Shown one piece after another: positions 1 to 5,938 of a DNA stretch of 5,938 bases. Made by a program: the position numbers and the translations under genes. Source of the stretch: Competibacteraceae bacterium UBA2788 (GTDB lineage Bacteria > Pseudomonadota > Gammaproteobacteria > Competibacterales > Competibacteraceae); assembly GCA_002352185.1 (NCBI GenBank), contig DEHY01000108.1:8178-14115 (forward strand). Direction: 5' to 3'. How positions within the stretch are numbered: position 1 is the stretch's first letter; each line of letters starts with the position of its first letter. The notes under the pieces were generated by a model that was given only the letters and a program-made list of their open reading frames with translations, did no database searches and was not told the origin of the DNA.

Positions 1-1264
1 CCATGCCGCGCTCCATTCGGAAATACATGGATTCCACCAGCACCACCGCATCGTCCACCAGCATGCCCAGCACGATAACGATGCCCAGCAGCACCGAGAC
101 GTTGAGGGTGAAGCCGACCGCATCCAGCAGCACGAAGGCACCGGTAATAGCGAACACCACGCCCAGCGCCACCAGGGTGGAAATGCGTGACCCAAGAAAC
201 ACCCAGCACATGCCTAACACCAGCAGCAGGCCGAGGATGGCGTTGCTTTGCATGATGCCGAGCGCTTCGCGGGTTGCCACGGTCTGATCGTCGGCCAGGA
301 CCAGTCTCAGGCCGCTGCCCGTCAGCACCGCATTCTTGCGGTCGATGTAGTCGCGAATTCGTCCAACCAGATCCAGCGTGTTGGTATAGCCAATTTTGCT
401 GACCGATAGCATCACCCCCGGCTGACCGGCCATGCTGGCGAGTTGGCGCGGATCGTCGCGCCCGCGCCGCACCTGGGCCACAGCGTCCAGCGGTACCCGG
501 GCGTCAGCCGCGCCCGGCGGTTGCAGGGTGAAATCAGCCAGCAATTCCGGGTTGGGAGTGGCGCCGTTTACCCGCACCAGCCATTCGCCGTCCATGGTCT
601 TGACCTTGCCGGCGAACACATCGCGAAACCATAGCCGCAGCGCCTCGGCCAGATCCGCCGCTGTCAGCCCGTGCGCCGCCAGAGCGGGTGGGCTGAATTC
701 CACCAGCAATTCAGGTTCCTGAAAGCCGAGCGCCAGCACCTGATCGACGCCGGGAATCTGTTCCAGGTCTTCCTTTACGGTGCGGGCGGTGGAGCGCAGG
801 GGTTCATCGTCGGCCTGGCCGGTCAGCATCACCATGGCGGTGGGAAAACCGTTGGAGGTGGTGATTTCGAGGATTTCCGGATCCAGCGCTTCCACCGGCA
901 GTTCGGCGTTAGCCTTGTTCTGGATTTCGCGGCGCAGGTCGTTGACTCGCTTGTCGAACACCCGCACCGGAATGTCACGGAATCGCACCAGGATGTTGGA
1001 GACGCCCTCGCGGGTGGAACTGACCACGAACTTCACGTCCTGGACGTTGCGGATCGAATCTTCCAGCGGGTTGGTGACGCGCTTTTCCACATCCTCGGCG
1101 GAGGCGCCGGGCAGGGCGGTGCTGATATTCACCCAATTGAAGTTGATCTCGGGGTCCTGCTCGCGGGGCAGGCGCGAGTAGGAGAGCATCCCCATCAGGA
1201 TCACCACCACAAAGGCGATATTTGCCAGCGGGTGATTAGTAATCAGCGCCCGGACGAAGCGCAC
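1..1264 (-). CDS. RND-family efflux pump, inner-membrane permease (HAE1/AcrB-like), N-terminal 421 residues, partial
   Basis: Proton-driven inner-membrane pump that would work with the adjacent adaptor and an outer-membrane channel to export drugs, detergents or other amphiphiles. The gene runs off the left edge; the visible part is about 40% of a usual RND protein of roughly 1,040 residues. Seen: an N-terminal membrane segment (about residues 9-28) followed by REQDPEI, a long periplasmic porter region with the PGASAEDVE and TNPLED signatures, then three hydrophobic segments (about 335-358, 361-384, 388-411). The last contains GMLVDDAVVVVE, with Asp404-Asp405 matching the AcrB proton-relay pair Asp407-Asp408. 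The paired Asp favours the hydrophobe/amphiphile branch over the heavy-metal branch. The GTG start is chosen because it lies one base after the adaptor stop, has GGAG nine bases upstream, and preserves the first helix; the next ATG codons fall inside that helix. Substrate cannot be told from sequence. Confidence 0.95.
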   Translation of the reverse strand, partial: MRFVRALITNHPLANIAFVVVILMGMLSYSRLPREQDPEINFNWVNISTALPGASAEDVEKRVTNPLEDSIRNVQDVKFVVSSTREGVSNILVRFRDIPVRVFDKRVNDLRREIQNKANAELPVEALDPEILEITTSNGFPTAMVMLTGQADDEPLRSTARTVKEDLEQIPGVDQVLALGFQEPELLVEFSPPALAAHGLTAADLAEALRLWFRDVFAGKVKTMDGEWLVRVNGATPNPELLADFTLQPPGAADARVPLDAVAQVRRGRDDPRQLASMAGQPGVMLSVSKIGYTNTLDLVGRIRDYIDRKNAVLTGSGLRLVLADDQTVATREALGIMQSNAILGLLLVLGMCWVFLGSRISTLVALGVVFAITGAFVLLDAVGFTLNVSVLLGIVIVLGMLVDDAVVLVESMYFRMERGM

Positions 1265-1265
1265 C

Positions 1266-2288
1266 TCAGCGCGCTCCGTTAGCGACAGTGACCGGCTGGC
1301 CGTTGTTCAGCCCTTGCTGTCCGCGCACCACCATTGAGGTTTCGGGCGGCAGCGCCACGGCGAACGGTCGCCCTTCCTGAGCGGTGGGCGCTGGTACGAA
1401 GCGGGCGCGACCGCTTTCGACCACAAACGCGCCTAATTTCTGGTCGCGCTTGACCAGCAGATCAGGCGGCAGCAACCCGTCCGGCGTCAGCCAGCGCAGT
1501 GTGCCGCTACTGCCGGCGGGGGGAGCGGCACGTCCAGTGAAGGCCAGCCGTGCGACCCGGGTGCGCGCCGCAGCATCCACCACCGGCGACAATCGCAGCA
1601 GTCGCGCCGGGTAAGGCTTGCCTTGGTTCTCAAACACGATTTCGGTCGCGTGCGGCAGTTCGTCAGCCTGGGTCGCCTGCACCTGCGCTTCGATCTCAGG
1701 CGCAGCCAGATCCACCAGTCGCAGCAGTATCGTGCCGGGCGCGGCTGTCGCCCCGACCTGGGCCTGCCGTTCCAGCACTACGCCGATGAACGGCGCCACG
1801 ATGCGGCATTTTTCGACGTTGCGGGCCGCCACCGCCTGTTGCGCCTGGGCCACGTCGAGGTCGGCTTCGGCGGCCTGGACTCCGGTTTTCAGTTCCAGCA
1901 CGGCGTCGTCAGAGACGAACCGCTTTTTTATCAGCGTCAAGGCTTGCTGTAGCCGTTGTTCGGCCAGCGCCACCCGCGCCCGCGCCGCCGTCACCTGGGC
2001 ATCGGCCTGGGCCAGCGCCAATCGGTAATCGGCTGCGTCGAGTTCCAGCAACAACTGCCCGGTCTTGACCGTGCCGCCGACCTCGGCGTGGACCCGCGCC
2101 ACCCTGGCCGTTACCTCAGCGGCGATCCGGCTGTCGTTGGGGGCGATCACGCTGGCCGGCGCCGTGCCCCGGTCAGGCAACGCGACCTCGCGCAAGGGTT
2201 GGACGCCGACCTCGACCGGCGTGGCGGTCTGGGCCAGCGCCAGCGAGCAGAGGATCAGGCCGACGGGAAGAAGCGCGAGTGGCGGCAT
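1266..2288 (-). CDS. RND efflux periplasmic adaptor subunit (membrane fusion protein, HlyD/AcrA type)
   Basis: Periplasmic adaptor linking the RND pump encoded just downstream to an outer-membrane channel. 340 residues from the chosen start. Seen: a signal peptide of about 19 residues ending LALA before QTATP (the Cys14 context, LILC, is not a lipobox, so a secreted form anchored by its partners is likely); a first half-lipoyl motif about 55-85 (VHAEVGGTVKTGQLLLELD); an Ala/Gln-rich hairpin of two coiled-coil helices about 86-160; a second half-lipoyl motif about 161-195 (RIVAPFIGVVLERQAQVG); then beta-barrel and membrane-proximal parts. At 340 residues it is slightly shorter than AcrA. An upstream in-frame GTG at 2357 would add 23 residues ahead of the signal peptide and has no good ribosome site; ATG 2288 has a modest GGGA nine bases upstream and places the signal sequence at the terminus. 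The stop is one base from the pump start, so the two form an operon. Confidence 0.93.
   Translation of the reverse strand: MPPLALLPVGLILCSLALAQTATPVEVGVQPLREVALPDRGTAPASVIAPNDSRIAAEVTARVARVHAEVGGTVKTGQLLLELDAADYRLALAQADAQVTAARARVALAEQRLQQALTLIKKRFVSDDAVLELKTGVQAAEADLDVAQAQQAVAARNVEKCRIVAPFIGVVLERQAQVGATAAPGTILLRLVDLAAPEIEAQVQATQADELPHATEIVFENQGKPYPARLLRLSPVVDAAARTRVARLAFTGRAAPPAGSSGTLRWLTPDGLLPPDLLVKRDQKLGAFVVESGRARFVPAPTAQEGRPFAVALPPETSMVVRGQQGLNNGQPVTVANGAR
1274..1277 (-). promoter_or_regulatory. Ribosome binding site of the RND pump gene, inside the adaptor gene
   Basis: GGAG on the minus strand, nine bases before the GTG start and lying within the last codons of the adaptor gene. It decides the GTG start and suggests that translation of the pump is coupled to termination on the adaptor. 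Confidence 0.6.
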
Positions 2289-2356
2289 GGAACGACATCC
2301 CAGGAGTTGCGGCGAACAGTACGAATCCATCCAGAGTGCTTGGGAGACCCACTCCA

Positions 2357-2375
2357 CAAGAACCGACCAAGAACC
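2357..2375. repeat. Two 8-bp direct repeats, 11-bp period, upstream of the efflux operon
   Basis: CAAGAACC occurs at 2357-2364 and again at 2368-2375, a spacing of 11 bp or about one helical turn. It lies about 70-90 bp upstream of the adaptor start, where a regulator could bind. Being an operator is inference only; the repeat could be chance. Confidence 0.3.
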
Positions 2376-2385
2376 TCTTTATTTT

Positions 2386-2556
2386 TCACGATACCAGGCT
2401 GTTCAGGATAGCCAAGGCATTGTTACAGAGGTAATGCCGATTTTTTTCCACCAGGCTGCCCGCTGTGGCGAGGGAATGCTCCAATCCAGCTTTGATTTCT
2501 TCTAAACTTTCCATGCGTCTAAAGTTGGTTACAGCTTTCAAACTGCGGCAACACAT
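2386..2556 (-). CDS. Possible small protein of 56 residues, unknown function
   Basis: Not recognised with confidence. The reading frame from ATG 2556 to TGA 2386 encodes a 56-residue protein beginning MCCRSLKAVTNF, with a predicted amphipathic helical middle (ESLEEIKAGLEHS) and a hydrophobic end (NNALAILNSLVS). No signal peptide or membrane segment is evident. Support for a real gene: AAGGTGG lies five bases upstream of this ATG, and the frame stays open through an intergenic stretch. Against: it is short, and it uses codons rare in the neighbours (AGA, TTA, AGT, GTA). The first about 22 residues resemble my memory of the DUF2277 small-protein family (MCRNI-TL-NF...EEI-A), but the RK-SG core of that family is absent, so this may be chance or a decayed relative. 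An internal ATG at 2514 would give 42 residues, and an upstream start at 2583 would give 65. It is on the same strand as the adaptor, 97 bases upstream. Confidence 0.4.
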   Translation of the reverse strand: MCCRSLKAVTNFRRMESLEEIKAGLEHSLATAGSLVEKNRHYLCNNALAILNSLVS

Positions 2557-2561
2557 AGACG

Positions 2562-2568
2562 CCACCTT
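2562..2568 (-). promoter_or_regulatory. Candidate ribosome binding site for the small 56-residue frame
   Basis: AAGGTGG on the minus strand, five bases before ATG 2556 (eight if counted from AAGG). It is the main reason for choosing that start over the in-frame starts at 2583 and 2514. Confidence 0.35.
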
Positions 2569-2578
2569 GGAACCTTGG
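2565..2578. repeat. Tandem CCTTGG repeat, 6 bp twice with 2-bp spacer
   Basis: CCTTGG at 2565-2570 and 2573-2578 separated by AA. One copy overlaps the candidate ribosome binding site of the small minus-strand frame. It may be chance or a binding site; nothing else supports a function. Confidence 0.25.
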
Positions 2579-2616
2579 CACACTTGACGGTGACAGTAAA
2601 CGCCCAGCCGGGAACA

Positions 2617-2635
2617 TCTGGCGGTATTAACCAGA
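2617..2635. repeat. Small inverted repeat in the hemE leader
   Basis: TCTGG (2617-2621) pairs with CCAGA (2631-2635) around a nine-base AT-rich loop, 52 bases upstream of the hemE start. No T-run follows, so it is not a usual terminator. It could be an operator half-pair or chance. Confidence 0.25.
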
Positions 2636-2651
2636 CTATTTAGACAGCCCG

Positions 2652-2669
2652 TCCCGTTGCGAACCGGGA
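2652..2669. repeat. Hairpin just upstream of hemE
   Basis: TCCCGTT (2652-2658) pairs with AACCGGGA (2662-2669) with one bulged C and a three-base loop. It ends ten bases before the AGGA ribosome site of hemE (2680-2683), so in the transcript it could affect initiation. No known riboswitch is recognised. Confidence 0.3.
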
Positions 2670-2687
2670 TCGCACTATCAGGAACTC

Positions 2688-3767
2688 ATGACCACCACGC
2701 TCCACAACGACCGCCTGTTGCGCGCCCTGCTGCGGCAACCGGTGGACTGCACCCCGATTTGGCTGATGCGCCAGGCGGGTCGCTATTTGCCGGAATACCG
2801 CGCCACCCGCGCCCGCGCCGGCCATTTTATGGCGCTGTGCCAGACCCCGGAACTGGCCTGTGAAGTCACCTTGCAGCCGCTGGAACGGTTTCCACTGGAT
2901 GCGGCGATCCTGTTTTCCGACATTCTGACCATTCCTGACGCCATGGGGCTGGGCCTGTCGTTCAGCGAAGGCGAGGGACCGCAATTCGCCCGCCCGCTGC
3001 GCTCGGCGGCGGATATCGCCCGGCTGGCCCCGCCGGATCCGGAAATCGAATTGCGCTACGTCACCGACGCAGTGCGGCTGATTCGCCGGGAGCTGGCCGG
3101 GCGGGTGCCGCTGATTGGCTTCGCCGGCAGCCCGTGGACGCTGGCGACCTATATGATCGAGGGCGGCTCTACTAAGGATTTTGCCCGGATCAAGGGCTTG
3201 TTGTACGACCAGCCGACGCTGCTGCACCGGTTGCTGGACATCACCGCCCAGGCAGTGATCGCCTATCTAAACGCTCAGGTGGCCGCCGGTGCGCAGGCGC
3301 TGATGGTGTTCGACACCTGGGGCGGCATCCTTGCCCCACGCGCCTACCGGGAGTTTTCGTTGCACTACATGGCCCGGATCGTCGCCGGGTTGACCCGCGA
3401 AGCCGAAGACCGACGGGTGCCGGTGATCCTGTTCACCAAGGGTGGCGGGGCCTGGCTGGAAGACATCGCCGCCACCGGCTGCGACGCGGTCGGGGTGGAC
3501 TGGACGGTAGATTTGGGCGATGCGCGGCGGCGAGTAGGCGCGCAGATCGCGCTGCAAGGCAATCTTGATCCCGCCGCGCTGTATGCCGGCCCCGATAGCA
3601 TCCGCCAGCAGGCGGCGCAAGTGCTGGCCGATTTTGGTTCCGGTCCCGGCCATGTCTTCAATCTCGGCCACGGCGTCCAGCCGGGGGTCGATCCGGAATC
3701 GGTCCGGGCGCTGGTCGAGGCGGTGCATGAGCTGAGTGCGCCCTATCATGCAGGAACCGGACGCTAA
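2688..3767 (+). CDS. hemE: Uroporphyrinogen decarboxylase (HemE)
   Basis: Cytoplasmic enzyme of tetrapyrrole synthesis that decarboxylates the four acetate side chains of uroporphyrinogen III to give coproporphyrinogen III, on the way to heme. 359 residues, close to the E. coli length of 354, and similar along its whole length. Seen: the family signature [16 protein letters not shown] at 23-38 with Arg28 and Arg32 that bind substrate carboxylates; ILFSDI with the catalytic Asp78; [18 protein letters not shown] at 144-161 including Tyr155; FDTWGG at 208-213; LFTKGGG at 248-254; ALQGNLDP at 288-295; and FNLGHG with His328. No key residue is missing. The ATG start has AGGA at 2680-2683, four bases upstream, and aligns with the E. 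coli start. It leads a plus-strand group with the NUDIX gene 13 bases downstream. Its upstream neighbour is transcribed in the opposite direction. Confidence 0.99.
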   Translation: MTTTLHNDRLLRALLRQPVDCTPIWLMRQAGRYLPEYRATRARAGHFMALCQTPELACEVTLQPLERFPLDAAILFSDILTIPDAMGLGLSFSEGEGPQFARPLRSAADIARLAPPDPEIELRYVTDAVRLIRRELAGRVPLIGFAGSPWTLATYMIEGGSTKDFARIKGLLYDQPTLLHRLLDITAQAVIAYLNAQVAAGAQALMVFDTWGGILAPRAYREFSLHYMARIVAGLTREAEDRRVPVILFTKGGGAWLEDIAATGCDAVGVDWTVDLGDARRRVGAQIALQGNLDPAALYAGPDSIRQQAAQVLADFGSGPGHVFNLGHGVQPGVDPESVRALVEAVHELSAPYHAGTGR

Positions 3768-3780
3768 GGGCCGCTGAATC

Positions 3781-4239
3781 ATGCGCATGGCGAACCCAAG
3801 GGCGACCAGCAGCCGGATTCTGTCTGCCGGCGTTGTGGTGATCCATTGGAAACTCGACCATTACGACTATCTGCTGCTGCGGGCCTACAATTACTGGGAT
3901 TTCCCCAAGGGCGTGGTCGAAGCGAACGAGTCTCCGCTGGAAGCCGCCGTGCGCGAGGTCGAAGAGGAGACGACATTGACCGGACTGCGATTCCGCTGGG
4001 GCGATGTCTACCGGGAAACGCATCCCTATAATCAGGGCCGCAAGGTGGCCCGCTACTACATTGCCGAATCGCCGAGTACCACCGTCAGCCTGCCGACCAA
4101 TCCCGAACTGGGGCGACCGGAACACAGCGAATACTGCTGGGTTAACCGCGCCGAGGCCTGGACCCTGCTGACCTTGCGGGTGCGGGCGATTCTGGAATGG
4201 ACCGATGGCATCATCGCCCGCCCGCCGCGCCGACCCTGA
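3781..4239 (+). CDS. NUDIX hydrolase, Ap4A-hydrolase-like small type
   Basis: Small cytoplasmic NUDIX enzyme of 152 residues, expected to cleave a nucleoside diphosphate linked to another group. The layout (LSAGVVV at 14-20, LLLRAY at 31-36, WDFPKG at 39-44, then a late GRPEHSEYCWV) resembles the diadenosine tetraphosphate hydrolase-like branch, but substrate cannot be fixed from sequence. The NUDIX box runs 44-66: Gly44, Glu50, Arg58-Glu59 and Glu62-Glu63 are present as required for metal binding. The Gly normally before the final hydrophobic residue is Thr65. No signal peptide or membrane segment. The start at ATG 3781 has AAGGG about ten bases upstream; ATG 3787, two codons in, is an alternative. 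It lies 13 bases after hemE and is probably cotranscribed. A house-cleaning role is inferred from the family. Confidence 0.88.
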   Translation: MRMANPRATSSRILSAGVVVIHWKLDHYDYLLLRAYNYWDFPKGVVEANESPLEAAVREVEEETTLTGLRFRWGDVYRETHPYNQGRKVARYYIAESPSTTVSLPTNPELGRPEHSEYCWVNRAEAWTLLTLRVRAILEWTDGIIARPPRRP

Positions 4240-4257
4240 ACCGTTGCCCCGATGGAT

Positions 4258-4287
4258 TCCGGTAACGCAAGCGGTCAACCGGATTTT
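4258..4287 (+). terminator. Possible weak terminator or attenuator hairpin between the NUDIX and CBS genes
   Basis: TCCGGT (4258-4263) pairs perfectly with ACCGGA (4278-4283); an inner CG/CG pair with loop CAAG may stack inside. TTTT follows at 4284-4287, then CCC. The short stem and T-run make it weak. It may reduce read-through from hemE into the CBS gene. Confidence 0.3.
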
Positions 4288-4306
4288 CCCAACCCTATCC
4301 TTCTTT

Positions 4307-4312
4307 TGGAGG
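4307..4312 (+). promoter_or_regulatory. Strong ribosome binding site of the CBS-domain gene
   Basis: TGGAGG eight bases before ATG 4321. It selects this start over the in-frame ATG at 4252, which has no such site and whose extra 23 codons would cover the hairpin region. Confidence 0.75.
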
Positions 4313-4320
4313 CCACTCGC

Positions 4321-4947
4321 ATGAGCCAGGATTATCAACCCCTTCCATTTCACCGGCTGGACAGTGGCGCCGGCTATTTTCGTCCGCGCCAAAGCCTGCC
4401 CGATCAGGTTACTACCGATGATCCCGCGCTGACGGTGATGACGGATCTCAGCCAGGTGACTGCGTATACGGCTGAATTGACCACGCCGCTGAACAAGGCG
4501 CAGGAAACCATGATCAAGCGCGGGGTGCGGCTGCTGCTGGTGCGCGATGCCGACGGCCATATCGTTGGCTTGATCACCAGCCGCGATATTGAAGGTGAGA
4601 GACCGGCCCGCATCCTGGCCAAAGCCGGCGGCGCCTGGGAAGATCTGCTGGTCGCCGACATCATGACCCTCAAGCCCAAGCTGGAGGTGCTGTTGATGGC
4701 GGAGGTGCTGAACGCGCATGTGGGCGATATCATCGCGACTCTGCGTCAGGCGCACCGCCAGCATGCCCTGGTGGTCGACGCCGATCCGGGCACCGGCAAG
4801 CCGGCGGTGCGCGGCCTTTTCTCGTTATCGCAGATCGGCTTGCAGCTAGGATTGGACATCCACCCGGAGCAGCACCCGACGACCTATGCCGATCTGGAGC
4901 AGGCGGGCATTGATCACCCGGTCAAGAGCGACGAGTTGTTGCCTTAA
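4321..4947 (+). CDS. CBS-domain protein (two CBS repeats), function unknown
   Basis: A 208-residue soluble protein made essentially of a pair of CBS repeats, a fold that usually senses adenosine nucleotides or S-adenosylmethionine. Seen: a polar N-terminal stretch of about 40 residues including [13 protein letters not shown]; a first CBS repeat about 40-92 ending GLITSRDI, with the Ser87-Arg88-Asp89 pattern typical of ribose-phosphate binding; and a second about 112-178 starting VADIMT and ending GLFSLSQIG, where the usual acidic residue is replaced by Gln171. No catalytic or membrane domain is attached, so it probably regulates a partner or acts as a ligand sensor; the partner is not identifiable here. 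Start chosen for its strong ribosome site. It lies 81 bases after the NUDIX gene on the same strand. Its last 26 bases overlap the end of aroB on the other strand. Confidence 0.87.
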   Translation: MSQDYQPLPFHRLDSGAGYFRPRQSLPDQVTTDDPALTVMTDLSQVTAYTAELTTPLNKAQETMIKRGVRLLLVRDADGHIVGLITSRDIEGERPARILAKAGGAWEDLLVADIMTLKPKLEVLLMAEVLNAHVGDIIATLRQAHRQHALVVDADPGTGKPAVRGLFSLSQIGLQLGLDIHPEQHPTTYADLEQAGIDHPVKSDELLP

Positions 4948-5938
4948 TCGTCTCCCGTATCGAGTCGATCTCCACGTCATCCGCGATCACGCCGCATCCC
5001 AGATCGCGGAGCAGGATCAAGCGCAACCGGCCATCCTGAACCTTCTTGTCCACCGCCATCAGCCGCAGGAAATCATCGGGAGCCAATGCGGGTGGCGGTT
5101 CCAACGGCAGGCGGGCGCGAGTCAGTAGCGCCCGAACCCGCTTTACCTGCTCTCCACGCAACCAGCCCAGCCGCGCCGACAGTTCGGCTGCCAGCACCAT
5201 CCCCGCCGCTATCGCCTCGCCGTGCAGCCATTCGCCGTAACCCATCCCGGTCTCAATCGCATGGCCGAAGGTGTGGCCGAGATTCAGCAGGGCGCGTTCG
5301 CCGGTTTCCCGCTCGTCGGCGACCACGATTTCGGCCTTGTTGCGACAGGAGCGCTCAATTGCCTCGGTCAATGCGGCGGGTTCCCGCGCCAGCAATGCGT
5401 CCAGATTTCCCTCCAGCCATTCCAGGAACGGGAGATCGCGGATCAAGCCGTACTTGATGACTTCGGCCAGGCCGGCGTTCAACTCGCGATCCGGCAGCGT
5501 CGTCAGGGTGTCGGTATCGGCCAGGACGCAGCGCGGCTGATAAAAGGCGCCGATCATATTCTTGCCAAGCGGATGATTGACTGCGGTTTTGCCGCCCACC
5601 GAGGAATCCACCTGCGCCAGCAGCGTGGTCGGAATCTGGATAAAGTGGACGCCGCGCTGATAACAGGCCGCCGCGAAGCCGGCCATATCGCCGATCACCC
5701 CACCGCCGAGGGCGATCAGAGTGCAATTGCGATCCAGCCGGTGGTGCAGCAGCGCGGTGAATACCTCGTTGAGCGTATCCAGGGTTTTATAGCGCTCGCC
5801 GTCGGGCAGGATCACCGCCTCGTGGCGCAAGCCGGCCAGCGCGGCGCGGGCGCGGTCAAGATACAGCGGAGCGACGGTAGTGTTGCTAACGACCAATACC
5901 TGTCGGCCCGGAATGTGGGGGCGCAGCAGTTCGGGCTG
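4922..5938 (-). CDS. aroB: 3-dehydroquinate synthase (AroB), partial, N-terminus beyond the window
   Basis: Second enzyme of the shikimate pathway: converts 3-deoxy-D-arabino-heptulosonate 7-phosphate to 3-dehydroquinate with NAD and a divalent metal, in the cytoplasm. 338 residues are visible, open to the right edge; against E. coli AroB (362 residues) about 25 N-terminal residues are missing. Fragment residue 1 is the Gln codon at 5938. Seen: [10 protein letters not shown]; the glycine-rich NAD motif GGGVIGD at 78-84; [19 protein letters not shown] at 103-121; [10 protein letters not shown]; metal ligands Glu159 (in LAEVIKYG), His222 (in GHTFGHAIE) and His239 (in WLHGEA). The spacing of these three (63 and 17 residues) equals that of E. 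coli Glu184, His247 and His264. No key residue is missing. A TTG at 5896 is not the start, since the coding frame and family similarity continue upstream. It converges on the CBS gene. Confidence 0.98.
   Translation of the reverse strand, partial: QPELLRPHIPGRQVLVVSNTTVAPLYLDRARAALAGLRHEAVILPDGERYKTLDTLNEVFTALLHHRLDRNCTLIALGGGVIGDMAGFAAACYQRGVHFIQIPTTLLAQVDSSVGGKTAVNHPLGKNMIGAFYQPRCVLADTDTLTTLPDRELNAGLAEVIKYGLIRDLPFLEWLEGNLDALLAREPAALTEAIERSCRNKAEIVVADERETGERALLNLGHTFGHAIETGMGYGEWLHGEAIAAGMVLAAELSARLGWLRGEQVKRVRALLTRARLPLEPPPALAPDDFLRLMAVDKKVQDGRLRLILLRDLGCGVIADDVEIDSIRETIKATTRRS

Larger units (their letters stand above)
2289..2687. other. AT-richer spacer between the efflux operon and hemE
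   Basis: These 399 bases separate the minus-strand efflux operon from plus-strand hemE. Runs such as the T-rich stretches near 2378-2387 and 2440-2448 make it visibly less GC-rich than the flanking genes. It must carry the promoters for both directions, but I find no convincing -35/-10 pair on either strand. It holds one possible small minus-strand gene and several short repeats, listed separately. I see no RNA gene and no insertion-sequence end. Confidence 0.6.

Noticed and set aside
671..1282. 203-codon plus-strand frame opposite the RND pump, rich in Gly and His.
   Set aside because: It lies antisense to a clear RND coding frame with family motifs throughout; the Gly/His content reflects the complement of pump codons.
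2584..2612. TTGACG at 2584-2589 as a -35 element for hemE.
   Set aside because: At a 17-base spacing the -10 position is GCCGGG, which is not a promoter element; no other pairing in the spacer is convincing.
2651..2670. On the minus strand, GGTTCGCAA within a C/G stem looks like a tRNA T-arm, raising the idea of a tRNA end or attachment site.
   Set aside because: The loop has C where the invariant A58 should be, the stem is not a clean five-pair T stem, and no acceptor, anticodon or D-arm can be laid out; the adjacent sequence is hemE coding.
2640..3227. Long 195-codon minus-strand frame opposite hemE.
   Set aside because: Lies across the 5' half of hemE, whose protein similarity is unequivocal; the frame is a by-product of GC-rich codon use and shows no recognisable protein features.
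4252..4320. 23-codon N-terminal extension of the CBS protein from ATG 4252.
   Set aside because: No ribosome site precedes this ATG, the segment overlaps a hairpin, and a strong TGGAGG sits correctly before ATG 4321.
3658..4764. 368-codon minus-strand frame opposite the NUDIX and CBS genes.
   Set aside because: It spans the end of hemE, two well-supported genes and the gap between them, has low-complexity His/Gln/Arg-rich content, and matches no family I recognise.

Overview
The window looks like ordinary chromosome from a GC-rich proteobacterium, most likely a gammaproteobacterium. HemE and AroB read very close to the enterobacterial and pseudomonad proteins as I remember them. From memory, hemE and aroB also lie near each other in Pseudomonas. 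No database search was possible, so the taxonomic placement is an inference.

Left part (1-2288, minus strand): a two-gene efflux operon. A periplasmic adaptor (membrane fusion protein) with a Sec signal peptide is followed after one base by an RND inner-membrane pump that starts with GTG and runs off the left edge. The visible 421 residues of the pump reach the paired aspartates of transmembrane helix 4 used for proton relay in HAE1-type multidrug pumps. No outer-membrane channel gene and no regulator gene is visible.

Middle (2289-2687): a 399-base stretch between the efflux operon and hemE, visibly more AT-rich than its surroundings. It holds a possible 56-codon minus-strand gene with a good ribosome binding site, a pair of 8-bp direct repeats one helical turn apart, a 6-bp tandem repeat, and two small inverted repeats in the hemE leader.

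Right part (2688-4947, plus strand): hemE (uroporphyrinogen decarboxylase, heme biosynthesis), then 13 bases later a small NUDIX hydrolase, then after 81 bases a two-CBS-domain protein with a strong ribosome binding site of its own. A hairpin followed by four T's lies in the gap before the CBS gene.

Right edge (4922-5938, minus strand): aroB (3-dehydroquinate synthase, shikimate pathway), lacking roughly 25 N-terminal residues beyond the window. It converges on the CBS gene, and the two coding regions overlap by 26 bases at their 3' ends.

I see no mobile element, CRISPR array, RNA gene or defence cassette. I do not see a convincing new biological system. The points most worth a second look are the small AT-rich gene upstream of the efflux operon, the overlapping 3' ends of the CBS gene and aroB, and the non-canonical residues in the NUDIX box and second CBS domain.
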